Shown here piece after piece: positions 25,571 through 38,629 of a DNA stretch of 64,000 bases (the stretch's first letter is position 1; each line of letters starts with the position of its first letter). The position numbers were made by a program, and so were the translations under genes. A model generated the notes under the pieces. That model made no database searches, was not told the DNA's origin, and worked only from the letters and a program-made list of their open reading frames with translations. The DNA is from Pegea sp. RAD2-039 (taxonomy: Eukaryota; Chordata; Thaliacea; Salpida; Salpidae). The stretch spans positions 1 through 64,000 of the forward strand of contig JAQGEQ010000064.1 in assembly GCA_034620365.1 (NCBI GenBank), in the 5' to 3' direction.

Positions 25571-28500
25571 GATATATCTCAAATTCGATTGAAGCTGTTG
25601 TAGCAATGTTAGCAACTGCTAGTATTGGAGCTATTTGGAGTAGTACTTCTCCTGATTTTGGTTCTAAAGTTAGTCGCAACCTTTCATAAGAAATTTTCTA
25701 AAATATTTGTTTATTAAACTTGAACAAATTTAAATTGTTGAATAATTCAAACATTAGTTGTCACGTGACAGAAAAATCCTTCTAAGACCTTGTAGGCTTT
25801 CAGAAGTTGTTTTTACTGAAGTACTTATATGAAGTTTGTTATTTTTTTACTAAAGGGTGTTTTAGATCGATTTTGTCAAATCAAACCAAAAGTGATGTTT
25901 TCTGTAAATGCTGTTCGATATAACAACAAAGTTCATGACCACTGGAACAAGTTAAGATCAGTTGTTGATGAATTAGATGAATTAGAAGCTGTCATTGTGA
26001 TCCCTTTCACAAATTCAACTGATTTCAACCAACAACTTGAATTAATACCAAAAAGGTCTTCTAATTTTCACTGATCTTCATCATCAAGACTTTTTTTATT
26101 TTGTAGTATGAGTTTAGATGAGTTTAAAGATCTTGATAAAGATGAAAATGAGTTGAAATTTGAGCAACTTCCTTTTAATCATCCTCTATTTATCATGTAT
26201 TCATCTGGAACCACTGGAAAACCAAAATGTTTGGTTCATTCAACCGGTGTAAGTTTCAACTTTCAACAACTTCCAATTTCTAATCCTTTCTCTCAGGGGA
26301 CTTGATCCAACACGCCAAAGAGCATCTTCTCCATGTAGACATGCTACGAGATGAGTGTTCTTTACTTTTGGTTCTAAAGTTAGTCGCAACCTTTCATAAG
26401 AAATTTTCTAAAATATTTGTTTATTAAACTTGAACAAATTTAAATTGTTGAATCTTCAAACATTAAGTGACATTTGATGTGAAATATGAAGTTTCATAAA
26501 GGGTGACTCGATTGGATGATGTTCTGTAAAACTGGTTGGTTGGTGTTGATGAATTAGATGAATTGTCATTACTGATTGTTCGTTGGTTTTATTCATCATG
26601 GTTATTTTGTAGTATGAGTTTAGATGAGTTTAAAGATCTTGATAAAGATGAAAATGAGTTGAAATTTGAGCAACTTCCTTTTAATCATCCTCTATTTATC
26701 ATGTATTCATCTGGAACCACTGGAAAACCAAAATGTTTGGTTCATTCAACCGGTGTAAGTTTCAACTTTCAACAACTTCCAATTTCTACATCCTTTCTCT
26801 CAGGGGACTCTGATCCAACACGCCAAAGAGCATCTTCTCCATGGAGACATGAGACGAGATGATGTGTTTATTTACTACACAAATGTAAGTTGAGAAGACT
26901 TCTGTAAGATTTGATGTGAAATCTTCATCTACAGACTGGTTGGATGATGTGGAACTGGTTGGTTGGTGCGCTGGTTACTGGTTGTTCGTTGGTTTTATAT
27001 GATGGTTCTCCTTTTCAACCAACTCCACTTATTTTATGGGATTTAGTTGATACTTTGAAGTTAGTTTTTAATCATATTTCTCGTGGTTACGCTTGATTGA
27101 ACACGCGCGAATCGACTCCTTTTAACTAAAAATAAAATTCAAATTTTTTTTTATCTTTTTTTTTTTTTAGAATAACAGTTTTGGGAGTCAGCGCTAAATC
27201 ACTTGCTGTGATGGAAGAAAAGAAGATGAAACCAAAATCTTCTCATGATCTTCATACACTCCGTACAATCCTATCAACTGGATCACCTCTTGCCCCTCAT
27301 CAGTATGACTTCGTCTACAGCAACATCAAATCAGATGTCTTGTTGGCATCTATAACAGGTATCATGAAGTAGAAAATACTTGAAAGATGCTGATTATGTC
27401 TTTAGGAGGAACTGATATCATCTCTTGTTTTGCTGGACATAATCCAATGAAATCAGTTACTAGGGGTGAAATACAATCAGCTAATTTAGCGATGGCAATT
27501 CGTTGCTATGACAACGATGGTAACCATGTAACAGATGAAGCTGGTGAATTAGTTTGTACAAAACCATTTCCCAGTATGCCAACATATTTCTGGAATGATG
27601 ATAAAGATAAAAGTCTTTATAAATCTGCATACTTTCATAAATTCCCAGGTATGCTCCCATCTCTTCTTCTTCTTCTCATTCGTTTTCTAGATGCTTGGTG
27701 TCATGGTGATTACTGTATGCAAATGAGCTCGACAAAAGGCTGGAAGATGTTAGGTAGAAGTGACGCTACTTTAAATCCAAATGGAATTCGGATTGGTACT
27801 TCTGAGATCTACTCCATCAGTAAGTTCCTGTTGCCAAGGTGACGAGACACTTTCTCAGTCTCCCTGTTGCCAAGGTGACGAGACACTTTCTCAGTCTCCC
27901 TGTTGCCAAGGTGACGAGACTCTTTCTCAGTCTCCCTGTTGCCAAGGTGACGAGACACTTTCTCAGTCTCCCTGTTGCCAAGGTGACGAGACACTTTCTC
28001 AGTCTCCCTGTTGCCAAGGTGACGAGACACTTTCTCAGTCTCCCTGTTGCCAAGGTGACGAGACACTTTCTCAGTCTCCCCGTTGCCAAGGTGACGAGAC
28101 TCTTTCTCAGTCTCCCTGTTGCCAAGGTGACGAGACTCTTTCTCAGTCTCCCGTTGCCAAGGTGACGAGACGCTTTCAAGAAGATCTTGTTTTTTAGTCG
28201 AGAGTAATTTTGGCGGAAGTGAGATTCGAGACTCAGTGGCTGCTGCTTACCGGAAGAAGGATTGTGAAGAAGAAATGCTCTTGTTTGTTGTCTTGTATGA
28301 TGGAGTCGAGTTAGATAATGATCTTAAGAAGAGGATCTGTTCAAAGATCCGATCAGGATTATCACCAAGACATACGCCCACCATCATCAAATCAGTTCCT
28401 GATATCCCGGTTCGTGTCTTTTCATCAAATCTCGTTTTTAATTCGTTTCTTTTCAGTATACTATCAGTGGTAAGAAAGTAGAGGTTGCGATCACTAAAAT

Positions 28501-28582
28501 CCTTGCTGGAGTTCCTGTACTGCATCTCTCTGTGCTCCGAAATCCAGAGTCTTTAGAAGCTTTTAAACATATTATGTCTTAG
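25571..28582 (+). CDS. AACS: Acetoacetyl-CoA synthetase, N-terminal exons not found
   Basis: Activates acetoacetate to acetoacetyl-CoA in the cytosol, feeding sterol and fatty-acid synthesis. Exons from 25571 match the family from its middle onward: [37 protein letters not shown], the ATP-binding [124 protein letters not shown] and a C-terminal [19 protein letters not shown] ends at 28582. About 200 N-terminal residues expected of the family are not visible upstream. The P-loop exon is present twice (26107-26248 and 26614-26755); the first copy is followed by a frame-breaking 2-nt loss. A true gene with assembly damage, or a decayed copy, are both possible. Confidence 0.8.
25650..26850 (+). 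repeat. Partial tandem duplication with mosaic junctions inside AACS
   Basis: The block starting GGTTCTAAAGTTAGTCGCA at 25,660 recurs at 26,371, and the P-loop exon region at 26,107-26,330 recurs at 26,614-26,850. Between them (26,470-26,610) short pieces of the copy-1 exon (for example GTTGATGAATTAGATGAATT) alternate with pieces of the downstream exon at 26,930-27,000 (GGTTGGTTGGTG, TTGTTCGTTGGTTTTAT). A similar blend occurs at 26,335-26,370. Such interleaving of unrelated segments is more like a consensus-calling error than a biological duplication. Confidence 0.7.
27828..28175 (+). repeat. 36-bp minisatellite in an AACS intron
   Basis: About nine and a half copies of a 36-bp unit (CTGTTGCCAAGGTGACGAGA, then a 16-nt TCTCAGTCTCC-ended part) begin 7 nt after a GTAAGT donor and end shortly before the TTTTTTAG acceptor at about 28,196. 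Units differ at a few positions (ACACT/ACTCT). Since 36 is a multiple of 3 the array is open in several frames, but the synthetase homology jumps across it, so it is intronic. Confidence 0.95.
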
Positions 28583-31500
28583 AAAAGTTTTTAATTTATT
28601 CGAGATTTTTCTATCCTACAAATATTTTAGTTTTTTAGTGATTTTATCATTTCAACAACGTCATCTACTTTTGATATAAAATTGATAAATGTTGAAATTG
28701 AATTTCGAAACACTAATGTACTGATAAAACATTTCTCATAAACTGTTTTTTTCTATAAATTTTCTAAAACTTCTTGATATAACATTGTTGTTTGCATTTT
28801 AAAGTTGTAGTTGTATATAAAAGACAAATTAGAATTTGATGTTTTGTTAAATATTCTGTGAGGGTATTTTTAGTGAGTTTAGTAAACAGTTGTTGAAGAT
28901 AAGAACTTTTATCAGTTGCTGTTTCATATTTTAATCGCTAAACAATTTTAGAAATTCTAATAATTTCTATAGTTTTAATTGCTTTCAAAACTTTTTACTA
29001 AAATCATTTTTTAGTTTAGAATCTAAAACGGCAAAGATACTTTTCTATTTGATAAAACGAGATAAGAAAGCAAATAAATAACAACGTAAGTTTGAATCGA
29101 TTGAAATTGCTGATAAAGTTTTTTATTTAGTTGTTCTTCAAAATGTAGCAATAAAAGAAATATTATAAGATATAAATTTGAATAACTTTTACAAGTAATA
29201 GTTTTATGACTGATAAAAAATACTTTTTCAAGTTTAGTTGAAAAATCTACAAAAAGTGTTGACTCAACTTTTTAAGGAATTTAATTTTCAAACTGAAATT
29301 TCTTTTTCTGCTTTATAAAGATTTTTGAAATAAGTCTAAAAACTTATTTCTTAACTGGCAAAATAGTTAGAAAATTTAGTTGATTGAAAATTGCATAATA
29401 ATCGGCAAAAATAAAATTCCTCTATTTATAGTTAAGTTAGAAACTACAGATATTTGAACAATTATTTTGTAACAGATATACTTCATTTAAAAGTATTTAA
29501 TTTTATCTAAAACTTTGACATTTTTATTATTATTTTCATATTTTTTTTTACAAAAACTTTTTGAATTTTCTTTTTCAAATCTATTCATCAAATAAAGCAA
29601 TTTTTTATTCTAATTTCGTTTTTATGCATATAGCTAAAAAAGGTTTGAAAGTTTTAAACAATTGAAATAACACGAATTGGCCATTGTTTAAAAAATATAT
29701 TTTTGTATTAATGTTTATTTTTTAGATTTACAATAAATCCAAAAATTTTGTTTAAACAAAACACGAAAAAACAAAAAATATATAAACTTAAAAAATGACA
29801 ACTAAAACCAACAGTTATAATCACAAAGTCAAATGTTGATAATATTTCAAACTTTCACAAAATTCTTCTTAAATAAAGAAAGAATTTGAATATTTTTTCT
29901 TGACTAATCAATTACGCAAATATTAAATGCATAGTGAAAAATTTAAACCATAACTTTAAGAATAATTAAGTTTAACATGAATTTTACAATTATTTCTTAA
30001 TTCAAAATTTGTAAACATTTATTATTTATCAATTATTTTTAAACAACAATTCAACCAAAGTAAAAGTGGATATATTTTTCGATTAAGATTTTTTTTATTT
30101 AGTTATAAGCTACCTTTTACAAAAACTATTTTTACATATAAATAATTATGATTTAAATTTTTAATCGCCATTTTTATGATTAGCTTTAATATCATTACTA
30201 TTTTGAACAAAGATACTTTAACAAAAGTTGCTTTGTTCCAACTTAAATTTTATGTAAATCATATAGAGTTAAAATTATAACTTTGAAAATAGTTGTTTTA
30301 ACATTTTAAGCTTTAATTTTTATTGAAAAACAAAATGCTAATCAACAAGTTCAATTATATTAAAGCAAGTTTGTTTTTATTTCTTATAGAAAAGACAGCA
30401 GTTAATTTTTAAACGTATGTTAAATTTGAAGTAAACTTTATGCGCCAATTAAACATCTTTATTTTTCTTTAAAAGAGCTTATTGGCAGCCCTAGGTTGTT
30501 TTGATGATATGTTAGTCTTATGGCACGCAATTTCTATCTTTACAATCTCTATAAGTACTAAATGTTTTTAAACAAAAATATTTTATGCTAAACAACAAGT
30601 TTATTGTTTTTTAAAAAAAATTGTTTATCAGTTCTTAAAGAATATTATTTCCCAAGAAAATTTTATTTTGCTATTTTAAGCTACGAATAATTCTTTAAAT
30701 ATTTTCGAATTTAATAAATAGCTAAAAATAAGAAATATTTTATTTATGATAGAAATTATTTTAGTTTTCCATTTTTATGAAATTTATTTATTCAAATCTC
30801 TAATGTAAATATTCCAATAATAATTTTTAAATCAGACATTTTATTATAAATATATTATTAAAATTTTCAATAACATAAGTCATCAATGATTCATTTATTT
30901 GTATTCTTATTAAATTTAATAAAACTTTTTAATTTTCCGGTTTATTGTAGATAATTATTATTTTATTCTTAAAATGCAAAATTAAATTTATTATTATTTC
31001 TAATTATTTTTATATTAGAATTTGTCTTTAAATATTTTGTACAATCAAATTAAAAATAATTTTAATTCGTATATTTAAATTCATTTTCAATTTTTAAATA
31101 ATTATCAAATCATTTTTTCAGCATCAATTAATTTTTTTATTTAATTTTTCTACATTTCAAAACTGAAAATATTTGAAATATTTGTTAAGATTTACCACAG
31201 ATTTGTAAATAAAAAAGTTACAAATTTGTAATCATTTCAATTTTACTACTATTTTTAAAATATTGATTTTAAAAATTTTATATTTTTCAAAAACATTTAT
31301 TTTGTTTGTTCAATTTCTTTAAACATTTTTAATCTTGATAGCATTTCAAGATAAGTATTCTTTGATTAAATAGATTATTATTAATTTTATTATTCTGACA
31401 TTATTTAATTTTTAATCTTAATAAAAATTAAAATTTTATAAACAAATGAATATGTATACTTTATAATTTGAAGTCAAATATTTAAATATATTTTTATAAT

Positions 31501-32119
31501 ATTTATATGATTGTATAAATATATGAAAGTTTTTTAATTTATTTTTTGTTGATTTTTAATTTATTAAAATAATTAAATACATTTTTTAATGTTAAAACTA
31601 TAGAATATTTGTTTACTATTTGTTACTTTTTAAATTATCTAAATCAGATTATGTAGATAGTTATTTCAACAATTATTTTGGTAATCTGCTGTTTATAATT
31701 AAACGTTTCAATTTTGTAAGTTGCAAATTTGTGAGAATTATGAATAATTTATTAAAAATACAATTTGAAAATCTTTTATAAAATACTAATTTGTAAAAAA
31801 TTGAAATATGAAACTGTCATATTTACTACCTTAATTGAAAATCAAATAAATGATTTTATCAGTTTAAATTCAAATTCACTTAAAATATTTGAGATAAAAT
31901 AATAATTTGTAAAGTGAATAATATATTTCCAATTTTTTAAACTTCTCAAATTTAACCATAAAGTTAACTTTTTATTAAAATATTTGAGATTCATTTAAAA
32001 CTTTTTATAGAAATTATTTAAAAAAACAATTTTCAAATTTTATTTTTAGCTTTCTAATAAAATAGATCTTGAATAAAAAATGCTTTGAAATTGTTGAATA
32101 TCATTTATATCTTGAAACA
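28583..32119. other. Very AT-rich intergenic region
   Basis: About 3.5 kb between AACS and the CECR2-like gene, mostly A/T homopolymer and ATTTA-rich sequence. I see no exon, RNA gene or transposon end. Confidence 0.5.
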
Positions 32120-35100
32120 ATGTCTTTAAAAGAGTTAAAGTCTTGGTGGGAAGTTCCTGCAATCGCACACTTCTTCTCTTTATTCAAAAGTTGCTTTTCT
32201 TTAACTGACTTCACTATAGAAGTAATCTAACAACTTTTCATCTTCAAATTTTTTAAACTTGAATATTTCAGGAACTTGAAGAAGCTTTACTGAAAGATGG
32301 AGTTGATGAAAGAGCTACATCTTTCATTTCTAGAATACTCGCTGAACTTTTACAAGGCTGTTATGATAATCCTAACATCAGGTTTATTTGCTTTCTTGAA
32401 ATCTATTTTCTCATCAAATCTTTTTTGTTTTCTAACAACAATTTCGTTCTAGTTTTATGAATTATCATGAAACACTAGTTGACATCATGAAACAACGTTG
32501 GGAACTACAAGATGGTCGCATCAACCCACTTACAATCAAAAATGCAGACTTTCACAACCTTCCTTGTTTACTAAAAGTACAAATAGTTCAGCGTCTCACT
32601 GAATACAGACTTGATGCTTTGGTAATTTCATCTTCATCTCCGATTACTTCTCACTTTTCTATCTTAAAGGATGTCTCTTCTAAACTTACTGGGTTAAATC
32701 CATCAGACCTTCGACTAGATCCTCTTGGTTTGGATCGACACAATTCCAAATATTGGTATTTCTTTGGTGTTAGGTTAGTAACTTGCTTCTAAACAAACTG
32801 AAGATCTTTCTATTGTTTCTGTTGATGGTTGTTACTGTTAGTTTGTTTGTAGGTTGTATAAAGAAACACCAATCAAACAAAAGAACCAGCAATCATCAAA
32901 TAGAAGCAAACCCGCGAAAAACTCTTTAAAAGTTTGTACTTTTCCACTGATATCGACTTTTATTTTCATCTGGATATTGTAGAACCAGATATTATTTGGT
33001 GAAGACTCCTTGGAAATTAATTACGTTTATCACAAACTGTATTCAAGTCCTTTTGTTGTTTCAAAAAAGAAAAAGAAAAAACACCGGAAACACCATCAAG
33101 AAAATCACAACAAAAATAGTGAGAGAATTGAATATAATCCAAAATCAATCATCATTATCTCATCTTAGATTCAATCTTTCAAGTTGAAAGACACAAGAGC
33201 AGATGGGAAGTGGTTTGTTACACTGTTGACGACTGGAAAAAGCTCGCTGGTAAGTTAAAAGGAACGAGTTCACGACGAGAAGTATCTTTAAGGAATCTTA
33301 TCACCGAAAACTTTCTCCCAAATCTCCCCAAAATTGTCAAAGATATGGTAAGAGATCTTCTAAAAGATGTAAGTTACTGATTGGATGATGAACAGAGACA
33401 GCAGAAGTTGCAGAAGACACAAAATGAGCAACCTCGTCGTAGTTCGTGTCGCTTGTTAGCTCGAAAGTTATGTAGAGAAGAAGATTTCGTTGAAGTATTG
33501 AAACAAGAACAAAATGAAGTGAAAAGAGCAGAAGAAGAAGATCAAAGATTATCTGAAGGATTTGAAATCCTTATACGTCATGAAATCAATCGTCAACGTA
33601 AAGAGCGAGAAATGCAACGTGAAAAAGGTGACGTCACTACTACATATGACATCATACTAATGACGTCATCACCCTGATAGAACGTTTGAGAATTTTAACG
33701 AAGAGATTGGAAGACGGATTAGATGTAGAAGAAGACACAACATCAGGATCAGATTGTTTTATCTTTGATGAACAAGAAGTTGTAAAGTCTTCAGATGTAG
33801 CTCCTCCAAAAGCTCCTCTAAAAGCTCCTCCAAAAGCTCCTCTAAAAGATCAAATCCCAAAATCTTCCAAAAAGTAAACTTCCCAAATTTCTTCTTCATC
33901 TCATCTTGTGATCTTCTGCAGATCTTCAGATTCCAAAAAAGCTTCCAAAAAGTCGAGTGCTGATGACGTCACCGTCAAAGATGATTGCTCGCTGATGTGG
34001 AAGGTAAGTGACGTCATTGACGCTACTGAGTCACGTGGTGATGACGTCATCGCGTCTTTTGTAGGCTTGGAACAAACTGAATGATCATCCAGACTCGTGG
34101 CCTTTTCGCACTCCCGTCGAAGAGTGGGACGCGCCCGGCTATTATGACGTCATCAAGGTAGGAGCGATGACGTCATCGATAAGTATGCTAATTGTTGTTG
34201 TTGTTGGTTGTCATAGCAACCGATGGATTTGATAAAGATCGAGGCAAAGTTGAAAAGTGGCAAATATAAATCGATTAAAGATTTGCGCGTTGATTTCGAC
34301 TTGATGTTCTCTAATTGTCGATTGTTTAATGGACCAACCAGTGGTTAGTGGTCAGCAAGTGGTTGCCATGACAACTGATTTAATTTGCTGCTTGCAGAAT
34401 ACTCAACTCTTGCAGATCAGATGTCAGCGATCTTTGAAGATGAGATCAGCGCGAAGATGACGTCATCAGTTGTCAAGGACATCAGTAAAAGTAAGTGACG
34501 TCATCATGCTGTGACGTCATCAATTGATGATGATGATGTCATAGATGAAATGAAAGAAGATGAAGTTCCTCTCGATGTGATGACGCAGCAACTAATCGAT
34601 GACGTCATCAGCGAAGAGGAAGTGACGTCATCACCTGCGTCATCATCATCGTCATCTGATGAGTTTACTCCGTCGAATGTGAGGAACCGGAAACGACGAA
34701 GCGGCGCCGGAAGAGATCTGCGAAGCGCGAAGTCTGCAAAAGTGACGTCATCGAAGCGCAAGTCGTCATGGAACGATGGAGACGACGCTCTTTTCAACAC
34801 TGATGACGATTACGACCACATGACGTCATCAAGTCGTTTACGCCGCAAGCGGACGTCCACACGAAGTTCAATGGCTTCGCGAAGTCAATCAGCGAAAACA
34901 CGAGCGGAAGTGACGTCATCAGCGCTCGATGTGGAAGATAGTAGCGACACTGAAGTGATATCGTCCAATCCCAGTCCACCACCGATAACGTCACGTGTTA
35001 CGCGAAAAGCTCGCAACAAACCGATGAAGCGAAGAACGCGCGCTAGTGTGACGTCATCACGTCAATTGGAAGTGAAGTCACCGGTCGTGAAGAGGACACC

Positions 35101-38052
35101 TAGTGACGAGAATTGTGTTTTGGAAGAAGATAGACCGGAAGTTGATGAGAAAGAAGACCCTCCGCTTCCGGAACAACCGGAAGTTGATATCAAAGAACCG
35201 GAAGAGGAAATATTCGCGCGTAAACGCGTGTCGTCATCATCATCAGTGACGTCATCACGATCTCAGTCACGTGAGAAGTTTGAAAAGCTGGAAGAAGACG
35301 CAAAATCGAAGCCGCAGCTTCTGTGGTCGCTCGATTATCTTCAATCTCAATATCGCGTTTTGGAGGAGGAAAGAAGGATGGTGAGTCACGTGGTCAATGA
35401 GAAGAATGAAGAATGTGAAAAACTGCCACTAGAGGTCGTAGATAAAGAAGTAGAAGAAAAGAAAAGTTCCCAGATCGATCTTGAGAAGAAAGAACCTCAT
35501 AAAAGTCAATCTGTTGATAAATTAAATCCTCCAATCAAAGATCAGAAGAATGAAGTCTCTGTTGTTGCTGATGTAGAAAAGAAATCTGCTGAAAATACAA
35601 AAGATAATTCGCTTCAAAAACCACCACTAGATGGCGTTTCAACCAATAAACAACTTACTGTTGGTTACAAGGCTCAACCGATGACGTCACAAGCTGTTAC
35701 TAAGCCGGTTGAAGACGCGACTCGACTTCACGCATATAACAACCACCAATCACAAGCCACGATCACGTCAAATTTACCTTTATCTAAAATCGGAACAATT
35801 TCACATGGTGGCCAGCCTACGGTACAAAATTTCCCGCCAAATAAACAATCTTCACCGATGCAGCAACAAATGATGAAACAAACATCTCCGCATCATTTAC
35901 AAAATGTTCATCAGCTAAATATTCATCAAAGACCTCATCAAATACAGTTTCCTTCTCCAAATCAACTCCAAACAAATATTCACCATCAAATTTATCAACA
36001 ACAGATGAATAATGAGAAGAAAAATGACAACAACACACAACAACAATCACCAAATCAATCACAAAAGTCACCTTATGACAATCAACATCTTCAACAACAG
36101 ATGCAGATTTCAGTTGATTCAGTATCACAACAAAACGTCAAACATCATAAATATCCTCCAACAAACCAAACTCATCGTCAACAACAATCACAAAACAAAC
36201 AACAATATCAAGATATTCATCGCAAACAACATCTACAAGCAACTCTTCAAGAAATTCATTGTCAACAACAACAACTGAAACCAAAGCTAGTTACCAATCA
36301 AGAAACTACAACAAGAAACCAACAATTGCAAAACAAAACACAACAACAACAAATAAATGAGATAAACAGAACTCAACAACAACAACAACAAACAGAACGT
36401 CAGCAAATGCAGCAGCAGCTTCAAATTAATCAACAAGTGCACAACAAACAACAAACTATCAACAGAAACACACAACTACAAACGAAACAACCACAACAAC
36501 TACAATCGAATGATATACATCATCAACATCAACTACAGAAGCAACAAGAACAAAGACAACAAAAACATAATCAACAAGAAAGACAACGTCTTCAACAACA
36601 ACAACAACAAACATCTATTCGTGTTGCTTCCTACCCAGCTACAAACTCAAATTATGCAAATTGTAGAACAGAACAAGTAACAAACAAACAGAATTATCGA
36701 AGGAATTGTAAGTTGTTTTTTGTTGTTGTTTTTTTATTTAAATTGTTTTTTTTTAACAGCTGATCATCAAAACATACAAAGTTCTGTTGGAAGCGATAAC
36801 AACACGATGTTTAATTTCGCACAACAGTCAATTTTGATGATGCAAGCAGCCCACCACGGTGACCTTCGTCAAAATGATTCCTGTAAAAGTGATTTAAATT
36901 CTTGAATTAATTCTTCAATTTTCTAAATTTTCAATTTTAGATGTTTCAAATAAGAACATGAATCAAGTGATGAAACAACAACAACAAATTTCAAACCAAA
37001 AAATTTCTTCTCATGCTCTACAACAACAACAACAAACTGAAATTCAACAAACTACAAACACAAATGTAATCAACCATCGACAAAAACATCAAACAACAGG
37101 TTTTCAACAACAACAACTTCTTCATCTTCATCATCTTCATCTAGTTCCAGCTACTAAACAAAGACACCACAGCGATATTCAACAAACTAACTCATCGAAA
37201 CAACAACAACAACGACAATCGAACAACAACACAAGATCACAATCGAACAACAGAAGACAATCAACAACAAACAATCCATATTCGGTGAAAACATCAAAAG
37301 TTTTATCTTGTCGAAGTTAACTTTTGATATTTAATAGAAAGCAACACATACTGATTATATGGGTTATCACATCCCACAAACACCTGTTAATACAACATTA
37401 TCTCATTCTTCAAATGTTTCTCATCAACAAAATGGTTTCCTAACCAATAACAACGCGGCTCTTCTACATCAAGATCATTTAACAGCATCTGCAACTTTAA
37501 GGTTTTCTTTTCATCTCTGTTTATGTCTTCATGAATTTGATGATCTGATAGAGCTCTCCAACACCAACATGCGAATGAAAGACCTTTAGGTCATCAGATG
37601 TTGCAATATGCGGCAGCCGCAGCAGCTCAATCACAAGAAGCAGAACAATATAATCGATTAACAGCAGGTTTACTTCATCATTTCATCACATGATCTTCTT
37701 CATCATGTGTGTCTTCAGCTCATCGAGCAAATCCTCCACAAGGAACCCATTCACTTGCAGGAGTTTATCATCCTCATCAACCATCATCAGCATCTTCATC
37801 AGCTCATCTTGGAAACCCTTGGTTACAAGTAAGTCTTCATCATCATCTCCACCTCATTTACATCTCCTTCACTTACAGGCAGCACAAGGAAGTGGATATC
37901 CTTCAAATCTTCTAGCATCAGCTCATATTGATCCTGTTTATCATCTGATGCACTCAACATCGATGCATGGGCAGTATCCGATGTATCCGAACCCAGTCAT
38001 GCAACAACTTCATCAACAACATCTTCAACATCACATGTTACCAAAATACTAA
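32120..38052 (+). CDS. CECR2: CECR2-like bromodomain chromatin-remodelling protein
   Basis: Starts at ATG 32120 (ELKSWWEVPAIAHFFSLFK) and ends TAA 38050-38052. The N-terminus matches CECR2: ELEEALLKDG, AELLQGCYD, QRWELQDGRINPL, RLTEYRLDAL, DPLGLDRHNSKYWYFFGVRLYKE; exons to about 32,930. A WHIM/DDT-like continuation follows (RWEVVCYTVDDWKKLAGKLK, NFLPNLPKIV), then a Lys/Glu coiled region (33,380-33,630). The bromodomain is at about 34,000-34,440: HPDSWPFRTPVEEWDAPGYY, QPMDLIKIEAKL, and the acetyl-lysine Asn in SNCRLFNGP. A long Ser/Lys/Glu- then Gln/His/Asn-rich tail runs through a 2.2-kb exon (34,544-36,709) and about six shorter exons ending HHMLPKY. CECR2 partners ISWI ATPases in the CERF complex. 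Eighteen TGACGTCA copies fall in the middle of the gene, in exons and introns. Confidence 0.92.
33630..35690 (+). repeat. Cluster of TGACGTCA palindromes in the CECR2-like gene
   Basis: About 18 copies of TGACGTCA, mostly inside GTGACGTCATCA or GATGACGTCATC, lie in introns (33,630-33,679; 34,007-34,065; 34,157-34,217; 34,493-34,543) and in exons. In exons the sequence is read in more than one frame: GTG ACG TCA TCA gives VTSS, ATG ACG TCA TCA gives MTSS, GAT GAC GTC ATC gives DDVI. In two introns the palindrome overlaps or adjoins the 5' splice site (GTGACGTCAC; GTAAGTGACGTCA). The core is the consensus cAMP-response element / ATF-CREB site. Confidence 0.9.
36000..37260 (+). repeat. CAA/CAG-rich polyglutamine-coding tract
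   Basis: Low-complexity CAA-dominated coding sequence in the 3' exons of the CECR2-like gene, with runs of up to seven glutamines interspersed with His, Asn and Lys. The reverse strand and other frames appear open only because of this composition. Confidence 0.9.
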
Positions 38053-38629
38053 CTTCTCTAAAAACCCTTCCGTTTTCTAATCGTTCTTTCGATTCCCTCC
38101 CTGATTTACAACGAGTCATCACTTGATGGTTTATTTTTTCGTAATTTCTATAAAACGTCGTCTTGTTTTGATACTTAATTGGCACATAATTATGCAAAAA
38201 ATATAGAAGATTTTCACAAAACAGATCATCAAGTAAACCATCCTTTTACAACTGAAAAAACGTCGCGACTTTCTTTGTTTTTTAATTTGTTTTTCTATCA
38301 CTGCCAGCTTGCCGAATTTTTTACTCTTTATGGTTTTGTTTGAGTTTTATCATCGATGTAATACAACTTACTTATCTTATTAGCAACAATCTTTCTACTT
38401 GCTCAGTTACAATTATATTTTTTGCATTTATTTTGTTTCTAACTTGATCATGGCGAACGTTTTATCACAATCACTAACTGGTTTCATCCAGTTTGCTTCT
38501 GCATTCATTCTATTTTGTCCTATGCTTATCAAATAAATTGAAATTAGCGCAAGCTTACAAATTACTTTCATTTAAAGATTTTTATTTGCTCTCAGCCGGA
38601 GTAACTCACAAAATACATCATTATCTGTT
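38053..38629. other. CECR2-like 3' UTR and spacer
   Basis: Less AT-rich just after the stop codon, then ordinary spacer. An AATAAA at about 38,533 is a plausible polyadenylation signal. The LINE fragment begins at about 38,630. Confidence 0.5.

Noticed and set aside
27828..28175. CRISPR-like array
   Set aside because: Units are contiguous without unique spacers, and the genome is eukaryotic. The same applies to the 20.1 and 46.4 kb arrays.
27781..28197. Repeat proteins [12 protein letters not shown] (+) and [12 protein letters not shown] (-)
   Set aside because: Read-through of the intronic 36-bp minisatellite; the AACS protein homology skips it with good splice sites.
30480..30550. Slightly GC-richer patch in the 28.6-32.1 kb spacer
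   Set aside because: Too short, with no ORF, pol III boxes or matching copy in the window.
35817..36475. ORFs antisense to the CECR2-like Gln-rich exon
   Set aside because: Shadows of CAA-rich coding DNA (TTG/GTT repeats), with no independent support.
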